Made by a program: the position numbers and the translations under genes. Below the pieces are notes generated by a model that did not search any database, was not told the origin of the DNA, and worked only from the letters and a program-made list of their open reading frames with translations. DNA of 30,181 bases, taken from the NCBI GenBank assembly GCA_029987245.1, contig DALTWG010000013.1, positions 1 to 30,181 of the forward strand. Reading direction: 5' to 3'. This document shows positions 7,093 through 14,554 of the stretch, in pieces (the first letter of the stretch is position 1; every line of letters begins with the position of its first letter). The DNA comes from Methanocorpusculum sp. (GTDB lineage Archaea; Halobacteriota; Methanomicrobia; Methanomicrobiales; Methanocorpusculaceae).

Positions 7093-8590
7093 TTTTCAGT
7101 TCCTCGATAAGACGCACCCGGTCGCATTTCCCGTTTGGCGTACGGGGAAGAGTGCGTTTGTGTATTTTTCCAGGCATCATATATGCCGGAATCAGCCGGG
7201 TCAGATTTTCTGCTACATCCCCGGGCGCTGCCTCTCCTTCAAAGAAAAGGACAATCCGGTTTTTTGTTTCGTCAAAGACGGTGCAGCAGGATGCGACACC
7301 CGGGACTGCGCCGCAGGTGGTGTCAATTTCACCCAGTTCTATGCGGTGACCCAGATATTTTATCTGAGCATCTTTTCGACAGTTATACATTAATTCACCG
7401 GACATATTAACTTTGCCTATATCACCCGTCCGGTAGATGATATCAGGCGTCTCTTTCAGCGGGTTTTGTACAAAGACTTCTGCTGTGCGCACCGGGTCAC
7501 GATAGTAGCCTGGCGAAAGGCAGACGCCCCGCACACAGATTTCGCCGTCTTCGCCGGGCTGCGCCGCGCGGTTCCCGTTAAGCACAAACACCTCGCAGTT
7601 GTCGATTGCATGACCAATCGGGAGGCGCTCTTCGTCGGAAAATTCCCGGTCAATGATATAACAGGTGCAGGCATCGGTTATTTCTGTCGGGCCGTAAAGG
7701 TTTGCATACAGCACGTCCGGCAGATAGCGCCGCCATACATTGAGCTGTTTTACCGGCATCACCTCGCCGCAGAAAAGTACGCGGCGCAGCGTTTCGGAAA
7801 GGTCCACGTTTTTGAATGCCTTAAGCCGCGCGGGGCCGATGAGAGCAGAAGGCACCCAGAAGATGGTGGTGATTTTTTCCTCGCGCAGGTAGGAAAGCAG
7901 GCGCACCGGCTGGGCAAAAAGATTTGCCGGCACAACAACAAGGCGCGCGCCGGTCGCCATAGAGCAGTAGATATCCAGTATGGAGTTGTCAAAGAAAAAC
8001 GGCGCCTGATTTGCAAATGAGTCTTCAGGCGTAAAGCTGAAGGTCTTTACCGCCCAGGTGATGTAGTTTATTACCGAGCGGTGGGTAATAGAGACACCTT
8101 TGGGCTCGCCGGTCGACCCGGAGGTAAACAGTACGTAGAGCAAATCCTCCGGGCAGGCGCCTTTCTGTGCTTCGTCTATAAGTCGGTCGCCGTCCGGGGT
8201 CGCTTCGCGTGAAATGTCATCTAAAAAAAGCAGCGGTACGCCGAATGCTGATGCCGCTGCTTCCAGGCGCCGCTCAGTGATTACAAGCGCGGGCTCTAAG
8301 ACGGCAAGCATTTTGTCTATCCGCGCGTTGGGCTGGCTTGTATCGATAGGCGAGTAAAAGCAGCGGGCATAGGCAATTCCTGCAAACGAGATAAGTACGC
8401 GGGTGGATTTTTCAAGATACACGGCGACGGGTTTTTGCGTAATGCCGCGCTTTAGTATGGCGCCGGCAATAGCGCGGGCTGCGGTTTTGTATTCTGCCCA
8501 GGTTACGATGCCTGCGGTGTCCTGCAAGGCGGGGGCGTCTGGATATGCTGCTGCGGTTTTTTCAAGCCACTGAACCGTGCTGGTTATCAT
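7085..8590 (-). CDS. Amino-acid adenylating enzyme (stand-alone A domain, DltA-like)
   Basis: This 501-residue ANL-superfamily enzyme should activate a carboxylate with ATP and pass it to a carrier thiol. Core motifs are intact: A3 LFTSGSTGEPKG (residues 154-165), A4 FFFDNSILDIY with Asp201, A5 NLYGPTE (297-303), A7 YRTGD (386-390), A8 GHRIELGEID (414-423) and A10 PNGKCDR with Lys488. Asp201 in an FDxS context is the residue that contacts the alpha-amine in NRPS and DltA adenylation domains, so an amino acid substrate is likely rather than a fatty acid. No carrier or condensation domain is attached; the free ACP at 5941 is the obvious partner. A GATATATTTTG element about 32 nt upstream and the lack of a Shine-Dalgarno site suggest a leaderless start. 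Confidence 0.9.
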   Translation of the reverse strand: MITSTVQWLEKTAAAYPDAPALQDTAGIVTWAEYKTAARAIAGAILKRGITQKPVAVYLEKSTRVLISFAGIAYARCFYSPIDTSQPNARIDKMLAVLEPALVITERRLEAAASAFGVPLLFLDDISREATPDGDRLIDEAQKGACPEDLLYVLFTSGSTGEPKGVSITHRSVINYITWAVKTFSFTPEDSFANQAPFFFDNSILDIYCSMATGARLVVVPANLFAQPVRLLSYLREEKITTIFWVPSALIGPARLKAFKNVDLSETLRRVLFCGEVMPVKQLNVWRRYLPDVLYANLYGPTEITDACTCYIIDREFSDEERLPIGHAIDNCEVFVLNGNRAAQPGEDGEICVRGVCLSPGYYRDPVRTAEVFVQNPLKETPDIIYRTGDIGKVNMSGELMYNCRKDAQIKYLGHRIELGEIDTTCGAVPGVASCCTVFDETKNRIVLFFEGEAAPGDVAENLTRLIPAYMMPGKIHKRTLPRTPNGKCDRVRLIEELKNE

Positions 8591-8616
8591 GGGTGTTAGT
8601 TAAGTAATGGTTGGTC

Positions 8617-8627
8617 AAAATATATCA
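8617..8627 (-). promoter_or_regulatory. TATA box of the adenylation/formyl/ACP cassette
   Basis: Minus-strand GATATATTTTG lies about 26-36 nt before the ATG at 8590, in the spacer behind the toxin gene. The spacing predicts transcription starting within a few bases of the start codon. Confidence 0.45.
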
Positions 8628-8654
8628 AAATGTGGTTTTGGAAGGGACGACAGT

Positions 8655-8930
8655 TCAATATTTTTTATGCATTGCGCCGATTCTTCCAAAAGCAAATACA
8701 CACACCCGCTTTTTTTCTTTATCGATTTTATAGATTGCAGTGTATGTCCTTCCAATATGCAGACGATATTTGTTTTCCCGTCCGGATAACTTCTCTTTAT
8801 CTCCGTCGACACCAGGGTACGGATTTTTTGCAAGATCTTTTAATGCTGCATAACATATTGTATAATCGGCAGGCGGGAGAGCTTGTAATAACTCATTTGC
8901 TTTATCTAAAACGAATAATGCAAATACCAC
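8655..8930 (-). CDS. RelE/ParE-family toxin
   Basis: This 91-residue protein matches small RelE/ParE-fold proteins: an N-terminal helical hairpin (residues 10-35), then KLSGRENKYRLHIGRTYTAIYKID (about 47-70), in which the YRL..G..Y.AIY pattern is the usual beta-sheet core, and an ending VFAFGRIGAMHKKY like the conserved ..igHR..vY. RelE members cleave ribosome-bound mRNA, while ParE members poison gyrase; sequence alone does not settle which. The likely start is GTG at 8930, four bases behind the stop of the antitoxin gene, giving an antitoxin-first operon. The last residues deviate from the consensus His-Arg (Arg-Ile-Gly here), so activity is uncertain. Confidence 0.75.
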   Translation of the reverse strand: MVFALFVLDKANELLQALPPADYTICYAALKDLAKNPYPGVDGDKEKLSGRENKYRLHIGRTYTAIYKIDKEKKRVCVFAFGRIGAMHKKY

Positions 8931-8934
8931 TGAA

Positions 8935-9174
8935 TTACTCCAAGTTATGTCTTGATTTATACTGCCTGTCTACTTCATCCAGTGAAATATATCGATTATC
9001 AAAATCTTCTTCAGCTTTTTGTGCCTCTGCTTCAATCGCATCCAAATCCGTCTCATCGAGTACCGGGATATCAGACGGGATTTCGCGCAATATTACCGCA
9101 GATACTTCTTCTGTTCCAATCCGCCGTGAAATAAGTCGTTCATAAGCTGCATCTGAAAGCATTACGGTTTGCAT
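8935..9174 (-). CDS. Antitoxin of a type II toxin-antitoxin pair
   Basis: The 79-residue protein precedes the RelE/ParE-like toxin gene by four bases. Its first 35 residues (MQTVMLSDAAYERLISRR...) look like the short DNA-binding part of VapB-type or other archaeal antitoxins. The rest is strongly acidic (ETDLDAIEAEAQKAEEDFDN), as expected for a disordered toxin-wrapping tail. The family assignment rests on size, order and pattern. A TATA-like AAAATATGATAT lies about 29 nt before the ATG with no Shine-Dalgarno site, consistent with a leaderless mRNA. Autorepression of this promoter would be usual for such pairs but is not shown by an obvious palindrome. Confidence 0.7.
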   Translation of the reverse strand: MQTVMLSDAAYERLISRRIGTEEVSAVILREIPSDIPVLDETDLDAIEAEAQKAEEDFDNRYISLDEVDRQYKSRHNLE

Positions 9175-9196
9175 ATATTACAATTGATTTCAAACC

Positions 9197-9208
9197 ATAT
9201 CATATTTT
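9197..9208 (-). promoter_or_regulatory. TATA region of the toxin-antitoxin operon
   Basis: Minus-strand AAAATATGATAT centres about 29 nt before the antitoxin ATG at 9174. Confidence 0.4.
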
Positions 9209-9286
9209 TCACTTGAGAAAAGAAAACGCTGCGCTCTTTTTCACCAAGCACAATCCAGCATGCTGTCCGCAGAAACTGCATTCCGC

Positions 9287-9293
9287 AAAAAAA
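9287..9293 (-). terminator. U7 tract behind Hpt gene
   Basis: A T7 run on the minus strand begins six bases after the Hpt stop codon. It is a likely archaeal terminator for the GGDEF/HD-GYP-Hpt operon. Confidence 0.5.
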
Positions 9294-9298
9294 GTATT

Positions 9299-9661
9299 TT
9301 ATGCCTGCTTTGCCTTGTTAATCTCGGCAACCGTAAACGCATATTCAGCATCAACCGCCGCAAGCATATCTGTAATATCCACCTTCGGCGCAACACCGGG
9401 CCGCATCGTCTCGCATAAATCACTGGAAACTTTTGCAAGTTCCGTGAATCCCATATTTAATGAAATACCCTTCAGATTGTGAACAAACCGGAACGCATCC
9501 GGATAATTCTGCGCGGCCAGTGCCTCATGCATCTTATCATAATCAGGACTTTCCAGGAACTTGCCCAGATACTTTTCTATGCGCTCATCCTTCATCATGC
9601 GGGATAAAACACCCTCGTAATCGCCGTGAATCGCTGTATATAACTCTTTTACATTCATCAT
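9299..9661 (-). CDS. Hpt-domain histidine phosphotransfer protein
   Basis: A 120-residue all-helical protein with the Hpt signature: FVHNLKGISLNMGFTEL around His61, the phospho-accepting histidine in an HxLKG motif. Hpt proteins shuttle phosphate between receiver domains in multistep phosphorelays and have no kinase activity. The start codon overlaps the stop of the upstream GGDEF-REC-HD-GYP gene by one base (TAATG), so the two are translationally coupled. The likely partner is the receiver domain in that protein (Asp479). No histidine kinase is encoded in the window, so the phosphate source must be elsewhere. Confidence 0.9.
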   Translation of the reverse strand: MMNVKELYTAIHGDYEGVLSRMMKDERIEKYLGKFLESPDYDKMHEALAAQNYPDAFRFVHNLKGISLNMGFTELAKVSSDLCETMRPGVAPKVDITDMLAAVDAEYAFTVAEINKAKQA

Positions 9662-12027
9662 TATGTACCTCTCTCAAATCTTGCTGCAACAATAGTGTGT
9701 GACAACACCTCAAACTCCTCGCGGCACCCGGAGAAAGAATCAAGGATGACAGACGAGAACGCACCGCACTCGCCGTTCATTATCATATTATATGCCTGTT
9801 CACAGGAATAAGGTTTCTTATAGACGCGCTCGGCAACTAACGCATCATAGACATCCGCAACAGAAACAATCTGCGCCGAAATCGGAATCTCATCCCCTTT
9901 CAGCCCGTCAGGGTATCCGCTTCCGTCCGCACGCTCATGGTGATACCGGCATATCTCATACGCCGTTGTATAATACTCCTCGCCCCACATATTCTTCGCA
10001 CTGTCAATAATCTCGCACCCTAGAATGGTGTGCGTTTTCATAATGGCAAACTCCTCCGGCGTAAATCGCCCGGGCTTATGCAAAATGGCATCGGAAATCA
10101 TGATTTTACCCACATCATGCAGCGCACAGACGGAGACCATAATCTCGATTTTCCGCTCCGTCAGACCAAACTCCGGATGCTTTTGCATAACCTGCGTCGC
10201 AAGAGCCCGGGTGAACCCTTTGATTCTTCGCACATGCAAGCCTGTTTCCATACTCCGCGCTTCAACAAGGTCGCCCACAATCTCAATGATATTTTCATTG
10301 GTGCGAAGCAGGGCGGCATTTGCTTTCTGCAGCTCGTCCAGCTGCTCTGCAACTTTATTTTCCAGCAGGTCGCGGTAACCGAACCGCTCAAGCGCATTGG
10401 AAACCCGCATTTTAAGCAGTGCGGCATTAAACGGCTTGGGCACGAAATCAGCCACGCCATAATCAAGACAGCACAGCTCGGACTCCATTGAAGTGTCCCC
10501 GCTGATAATAAAGACCGGGATAGTGTCGGTAAGCCCCTGTTCTTTCATCAGACGCAGCACACCAAAGCCGTCGAGACGCGGCATCATTAAATCAAGAAAC
10601 ATCAAAGCAATGCGCCCGCTGTATTTTTCCAGCTCCTCCAGAGCCTGTATGCCGTCTTCTGCTTCAACGACCTGGAACTTTTCCGAGATAATGTCGGAAA
10701 GAATCTCCCGGTTCATTTCCACATCGTCGATGATTAAAGCAATGTTTTTCCCGGAGGCGGCAGGCTCGGCAAGTTTTTCCACTTCTGCAGCCAAAGGCTC
10801 TGAGACCTCGTTTACGCGGTATATTTTGTTGCAGCAGACTGTACAGTCTTTTCCGCTGCGTTTCCCGAGATACAGCTGGTTGTCTGCGGCGGAAACGATA
10901 TCGTTTTTCAGCGTATCCATCGCAAACGAATAGGCCGCGCAGCCGGCCGTAATCGTAACGCGCCCGGATGAGATGTCATCGCGCGCGATGTTAGCGTTCC
11001 AGACCGCTTCATTGATTTTTTTGCCATGCTCAATGAGTTTTTCATCATCGGCTTCGGGGAGGATGATAATAAATTCCTCGCCGCCGTATCTGAATACATA
11101 TTCGTCCCCGGTGCATTCTTTGGCGACGTTTTGCGAGACAATCGTTAAAACCTCGTCACCTCTTACATGGCTGTAGGTGTCGTTGTATTTTTTGAAATCA
11201 TCTATATCGTAGAGTATCACGCCGATTTTGTCATAGACAGAGTTTTCGCGTATCCAGTCTATGTATTCGTTTAATGCGCGGCGGTTCAAAATCTGTGTCA
11301 GGGGGTCGATGTAGGACGCAGACATGAGGTTGTTGTTGCTGTTTTGCAGAGCCACAGTGTTTGCGCTTGTCAGAAGATACAGCCGGCGGACTAAAACATA
11401 GGCGCAGATAAACGCCGCGGTCATTACAACCTGTTCAAAGGGGTTGAAGACGGTTGCGCCGGGGACAAAAGGCAGTCCGGGAAGGAAGGAGAGGGTGACA
11501 AAGACGATGCCAAGGGCTATGGAGTGTCTTTTCTTATACATTGGCATAAGACTGACTATGATGGCGAAATAGGATACAAGGTAGATGCCGATGAAAGGCG
11601 ACACTGCACCGGCAGCTTCTACATACATATTGCGGTTAATGGTGATGCCTGCGATAAAGCCGAAGATGATAAGGTAAAAGATAAAGAACGACCATGTCAC
11701 TGAAGGTGAATCCGGTACCGGTTTTCTGCAGGCAAACACAATCATAGAGATCGCCGCTGCATCCATAATCAGAATAGATGTGATGCCGAGCGGGGTTAAG
11801 ATATGGAAGATGCCTCCTGAAAGGTAATCTGCAGCAAGCCAGAAGGTGTTTACGCAGAGTATGACGATACAGGCGACTTTGATAAAAAAGAGGTTTTTTT
11901 CATTCATCACCGCTTCAAGGGTGCTGGTGCTGACAGGTTTTCTGCCCAGAACTTTTTCCGCATACGCTCTGAATTGTCTGTTTGCCGGCGAGGTATGCGG
12001 TTTGTCAAATACGGTGTCTGATTCCAT
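9661..12027 (-). CDS. Membrane GGDEF-REC-HD-GYP signalling protein
   Basis: The 788-residue protein combines synthesis- and breakdown-type c-di-GMP domains. An N-terminal membrane region has about six helices (residues 48-220). A GGDEF domain follows (235-400) with the active-site GGEEF at 315-319; the usual RxxD inhibitory site is absent (TGDE instead). A receiver domain (427-545) has IDD at 433-435 and phospho-acceptor Asp479. An HD-GYP domain (575-775) has HDVGK at 637-641 and HHERADGSGYP at 696-706. All catalytic motifs look intact, so it could be bifunctional and controlled by phosphorylation through the co-encoded Hpt protein. c-di-GMP enzymes are common in Bacteria and rare in Archaea, which suggests acquisition by transfer. 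A CATATAATT TATA box about 30 nt before the ATG suggests a leaderless mRNA. Confidence 0.93.
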   Translation of the reverse strand: MESDTVFDKPHTSPANRQFRAYAEKVLGRKPVSTSTLEAVMNEKNLFFIKVACIVILCVNTFWLAADYLSGGIFHILTPLGITSILIMDAAAISMIVFACRKPVPDSPSVTWSFFIFYLIIFGFIAGITINRNMYVEAAGAVSPFIGIYLVSYFAIIVSLMPMYKKRHSIALGIVFVTLSFLPGLPFVPGATVFNPFEQVVMTAAFICAYVLVRRLYLLTSANTVALQNSNNNLMSASYIDPLTQILNRRALNEYIDWIRENSVYDKIGVILYDIDDFKKYNDTYSHVRGDEVLTIVSQNVAKECTGDEYVFRYGGEEFIIILPEADDEKLIEHGKKINEAVWNANIARDDISSGRVTITAGCAAYSFAMDTLKNDIVSAADNQLYLGKRSGKDCTVCCNKIYRVNEVSEPLAAEVEKLAEPAASGKNIALIIDDVEMNREILSDIISEKFQVVEAEDGIQALEELEKYSGRIALMFLDLMMPRLDGFGVLRLMKEQGLTDTIPVFIISGDTSMESELCCLDYGVADFVPKPFNAALLKMRVSNALERFGYRDLLENKVAEQLDELQKANAALLRTNENIIEIVGDLVEARSMETGLHVRRIKGFTRALATQVMQKHPEFGLTERKIEIMVSVCALHDVGKIMISDAILHKPGRFTPEEFAIMKTHTILGCEIIDSAKNMWGEEYYTTAYEICRYHHERADGSGYPDGLKGDEIPISAQIVSVADVYDALVAERVYKKPYSCEQAYNMIMNGECGAFSSVILDSFSGCREEFEVLSHTIVAARFERGT

Positions 12028-12052
12028 AGCGCGGTGCGGTTACAAGATATGT

Positions 12053-12061
12053 AATTATATG
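12053..12061 (-). promoter_or_regulatory. TATA box of the GGDEF-REC-HD-GYP gene
   Basis: CATATAATT on the minus strand centres 30 nt before the ATG at 12027. The spacing fits a leaderless archaeal promoter. Confidence 0.45.
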
Positions 12062-12114
12062 TTGTGACCAGTATTTAATGTGCGCATAATGAACGAACAG
12101 AGAGGGACACTCCC

Positions 12115-12122
12115 AATATATC
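12115..12122 (+). promoter_or_regulatory. Putative TATA box for the small ORF at 12156
   Basis: AATATATC lies about 37 nt before the ATG at 12156. It predicts a transcript starting near 12145, able to cover the 40-codon ORF and the gene at 12322. The 294-base spacer 12028-12321 holds this promoter, the one for the minus-strand gene, and the small ORF. Confidence 0.35.
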
Positions 12123-12155
12123 TGTTTTAATAACCGGCAGGACAAATGGTATAGT

Positions 12156-12278
12156 ATGTATTTGTCACGAACATATAAACTGCGCTTTACACCGAAACGG
12201 TTCTGGTTCATCGGGGCTGCAATGTATTACCGGATGCAGCGTATTGATTTAACCGAAGAAATGCTTGCCGGGAACTGA
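12156..12278 (+). CDS. Possible 40-residue basic small protein
   Basis: A short reading frame encodes a basic, aromatic peptide that starts MYLSRTYKLRFTPKRFWF and ends in DLTEEMLAGN. A TATA-like AATATATC lies a suitable distance upstream, and the stop is 43 bases before the next gene. I recognise no family. Against it are the small size and lack of a clear Shine-Dalgarno site. Confidence 0.35.
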   Translation: MYLSRTYKLRFTPKRFWFIGAAMYYRMQRIDLTEEMLAGN

Positions 12279-12321
12279 AAGCTTACCTGCGTGCGCCTCA
12301 CACATATAGGGTAGAAATCCC

Positions 12322-12669
12322 ATGATACAGCTTATTCATAAAGAAAATCTCACCGGCGACGACTTAAACAGTTGTATGCAGCTGTTTTCCGTGTTAAAAA
12401 CCGAAGAGCGGGGAGGCGGGCTTTACATAGAGGTCCTGGAATATGTGAAAAATCTCAAAGATTTAGAGTTCGACCGCTTTGATGTAACCGCTGTTATTTG
12501 CGGCGGCACTGCGGCTGAATTTACCCGGACAAAAAAATACGGTCTGTATTTCGGCGATGAAGATACGCCGCATATTATTTTTGACCAGACGCGTCCGGGA
12601 AAAATTTTTGTCAATGCGGGAGAGGCAACAACAGAAACGCCGGTTGTTGAGTTGGCGAAACTGGTCTGA
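12322..12669 (+). CDS. Uncharacterised 115-residue protein
   Basis: I do not recognise the family. The protein is soluble and mixed alpha/beta, without signal peptide or membrane helix. Visible segments are an N-terminal helical part with a GGDDLNSC-like turn, a glycine-rich TEERGGGLYIEVLEYVKN, a hydrophobic VTAVICGGTAAEF and a C-terminal VNAGEATTETPVVELAKLV. Codon use resembles its neighbours and the frame is open over the whole length, which favours a real gene. It is convergent with the DUF5714 gene (seven-base gap) and may be co-transcribed with the 40-codon ORF before it. No function is proposed. Confidence 0.65.
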   Translation: MIQLIHKENLTGDDLNSCMQLFSVLKTEERGGGLYIEVLEYVKNLKDLEFDRFDVTAVICGGTAAEFTRTKKYGLYFGDEDTPHIIFDQTRPGKIFVNAGEATTETPVVELAKLV

Positions 12670-12676
12670 TTTTTTA

Positions 12677-13399
12677 TTATTTCGGATAATATCTGCAGTC
12701 CGCGCCGCGGCACGCCGGATTTACTTTTGCATATTTGCAGACCGGTTTTTCCGGGAAGGCGAGGTTTACATCCAGATATCTGTTTAGAAAAGCCACAAGC
12801 TGCGCAAGACACGCATAGGCTGCCTCTTTGCAGCAGGGGTTGTCTGATTTGGGAATGGCAGCCATGCATTCCGCCATTTCCGCCTTGAATCTGCGTATCA
12901 GGAATTTATTTTCAAATTTCTGGTCCAAAAACGGCAGAACAATGCCAAACGTAATGCAGCATACCTGAACAATACCGCATTCGCTGCATTTTCTGCAGTT
13001 TGAAACCGGTATCTGGTCAATTTCCTTGGCAAAGAGTTTGAGTATCTTTTCGTTGGTGTGGTTGTCTTCAGGGATGCCTAATATATTTCCCAGCGCAAGA
13101 AGAACACAAAGCGGGACTGCTGCATAATGAATGCACCCCTGCATTCCGAAATCAGGCGAGTCGAGCAGTGTGTGAAATATCTCCCACGGATTTTTTGAGG
13201 CAATGCAGAAATACGGCTTCAGTTTTTCAAACGCGAACCTGCCGTAGCAGATGTCGCAAATTGAATGCCCGGCGCTGCAGCGGTACCAGCTCTCATATTC
13301 CTTTCCGCATAGTTCGCACACTCCGGTATGCGGCGTTTCTTCATGCACAACCTCACCCCGGCACGCCGGACATGATCCCAGTTCTTTCACGTAACTCAT
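12677..13399 (-). CDS. Cysteine-rich DUF5714-type protein
   Basis: The protein (240 residues from the chosen start) belongs, from memory, to a methanogen/anaerobe family called DUF5714, of unknown function. The N-terminal 60 residues form a zinc-ribbon-like region with CPAC (10-13), CELC (28-31), Cys41, His45 and CDIC (48-51). The rest has further cysteine pairs (CRKCSECG, VCC, PCC, a C-terminal CKYAK...C...C) that could hold a metal or Fe-S cluster, in an otherwise helical domain. The frame is open back to 13465, but I prefer the ATG at 13399 (MSYVKELGSC), where the cysteine motif starts. An ATG at 13432 is an alternative. It is divergent from a 59-residue membrane protein gene. Confidence 0.75.
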   Translation of the reverse strand: MSYVKELGSCPACRGEVVHEETPHTGVCELCGKEYESWYRCSAGHSICDICYGRFAFEKLKPYFCIASKNPWEIFHTLLDSPDFGMQGCIHYAAVPLCVLLALGNILGIPEDNHTNEKILKLFAKEIDQIPVSNCRKCSECGIVQVCCITFGIVLPFLDQKFENKFLIRRFKAEMAECMAAIPKSDNPCCKEAAYACLAQLVAFLNRYLDVNLAFPEKPVCKYAKVNPACRGADCRYYPK

Positions 13400-13483
13400 C
13401 CGTTCTTTTTGTTTTACTCTAGAAGGTGGCATTGAATAGTATAAAGTGTTGCTGTAATTATACACACCTTCCTCATTCGCAAC

Positions 13484-13494
13484 ACCTATATCAT
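13484..13494 (+). promoter_or_regulatory. TATA box of the 59-residue membrane protein gene
   Basis: CCTATATCA centres about 26 nt before the ATG at 13516, predicting a leaderless transcript. Confidence 0.45.
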
Positions 13495-13515
13495 TTCAGG
13501 TTAGAATAATACAGC

Positions 13516-13695
13516 ATGGATAAAACAGGTCTTGTTACATTCATTCTCGGGATTCTCTTCCTTATTGGCGGGGGATTTTTAATCTGGTTCTGGCTGCCCG
13601 AATTTATTGCATTCTTTATGGGCGGCGTTGGAATTGTACTTGCATTAATCGGTCTTGCGGCCGTTGTTCTCGGTGTTCTGATGATCAAAGAGTAG
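13516..13695 (+). CDS. Small two-helix membrane protein (59 residues)
   Basis: The frame encodes 59 residues with two hydrophobic spans, about 6-26 (VTFILGILFLIGGGFLIWFW) and 35-56, separated by LPEFIAFF. It ends in the charged IKE. This is a typical small archaeal inner-membrane protein with no known role. Supporting a real gene are a TATA box at leaderless spacing, an unbroken frame with two clean glycine-rich membrane helices, and the lack of a better gene on the other strand. It is divergent from the DUF5714 gene. Confidence 0.7.
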   Translation: MDKTGLVTFILGILFLIGGGFLIWFWLPEFIAFFMGGVGIVLALIGLAAVVLGVLMIKE

Positions 13696-13769
13696 GCAGG
13701 ACACTATTTTTTTATCAAAATCCGCGGTAAATGCAGACTTATGCGTAAGTTGAAAACAAAAAAAGAATA

Positions 13770-14033
13770 TTAACTGAGCGGAATTGCCTCAAGCGCCGAG
13801 ACAATCTCCCAGATTTTTGTACGCGCATACATTGGCATATTGGAGTCATTGCTCACCTCATCGATGCGCGATAATGCAGAGGCCGCACGCAGACTGACGG
13901 TTTTCTTTTCATCGGTCAGGATTTTTACCGTTTCATCTGCCGCACGGCGGATGTTTCTCGGGATTGTATTGTCTTCATTTAACACCTGCAGCATGTACAC
14001 ACACTGCTTAATCATTTCTTCCGGACTTGCCAT
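13770..14033 (-). CDS. UPF0147 family protein
   Basis: This 87-residue helical protein matches the small archaeal UPF0147 family: a start like [20 protein letters not shown], then [12 protein letters not shown], and the conserved [20 protein letters not shown]. Members are found across Euryarchaeota; the function is unknown. The ATG has a strong Shine-Dalgarno site about ten bases upstream (GGGGAGGG). It is divergent from the zinc-protein operon at 14153 and appears to be monocistronic. Confidence 0.9.
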   Translation of the reverse strand: MASPEEMIKQCVYMLQVLNEDNTIPRNIRRAADETVKILTDEKKTVSLRAASALSRIDEVSNDSNMPMYARTKIWEIVSALEAIPLS

Positions 14034-14106
14034 ATTTGTAAACCCTCCCCTAAAATGTGATAGTAGATTTGTTTTGAATTTACATAAATCCTATCCATTC
14101 ATACTT

Positions 14107-14141
14107 TGAAAAATATATACTTCTACGACCAATATATAAGT
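14107..14141 (+). promoter_or_regulatory. TATA-rich promoter of the rnz operon
   Basis: Two TATA-like elements, AAAAATATATAC (14107-14118) and CAATATATAAG (14129-14139), lie 39 and 19 nt before the ATG at 14153. The first has the better spacing for a short-leader transcript. Confidence 0.4.
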
Positions 14142-14152
14142 ACAGTATAGAT

Positions 14153-14554
14153 ATGTCACGCAAACCTGATGAAATAATGGCAGAATATCTGCTTACCGGA
14201 AATAAAATGCTGTCTGAGACCTGCAAAACGTGCGGCGCGCCCTTATTTGAGGTGAAAGGGAAAAAATACTGCGTTGTCTGCGCGGAAATGGAAACTGAAG
14301 CAAAGACCGCGGCACCGGCGCAAAAATCAACCCCGGCGCCGGAAAATATCCGCGTAATCGTCCCGGAATATGCAAAAGAAGCAGCAGCCGGCTCTGCAGC
14401 TGCAGAACCGACAGAACTTGGCGCAACACTTGATGCGCTGATAGCCGAATTCTGCCGCCGCGCGGCAGCAGAAACCGATGCCGGCGTCTGTCTGAAACTG
14501 ATGGAATGTGTCAGAACTGCGGCCGAAGCTAAAATGATGCTGAATAGAAAATGA
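14153..14554 (+). CDS. Sjogren/scleroderma autoantigen 1-like zinc protein
   Basis: The 133-residue protein has the layout of archaeal members of the Sjogren's syndrome/scleroderma autoantigen 1 (p27) family. An N-terminal helix with MAEYLLTGNKML is followed by a zinc ribbon, CKTC (24-27) and CVVC (40-43), and then an Ala/Pro-rich linker (about 50-85) and a C-terminal helix. The molecular role is unknown; the zinc ribbon suggests nucleic acid or protein binding. It is the first gene of a four-gene operon. Its stop overlaps the next start as ATGA. Confidence 0.85.
   Translation: MSRKPDEIMAEYLLTGNKMLSETCKTCGAPLFEVKGKKYCVVCAEMETEAKTAAPAQKSTPAPENIRVIVPEYAKEAAAGSAAAEPTELGATLDALIAEFCRRAAAETDAGVCLKLMECVRTAAEAKMMLNRK

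Noticed and set aside
7466..8020. 184-codon plus-strand frame opposite the adenylating enzyme
   Set aside because: It is antisense to a gene with all ANL motifs; no family pattern is visible.
13400..13465. N-terminal extension of the DUF5714 protein
   Set aside because: The extra residues (MYNYSNTLYYS...) show no domain, and the later ATG at 13399 lies directly before the zinc motif; an ATG at 13432 remains possible.
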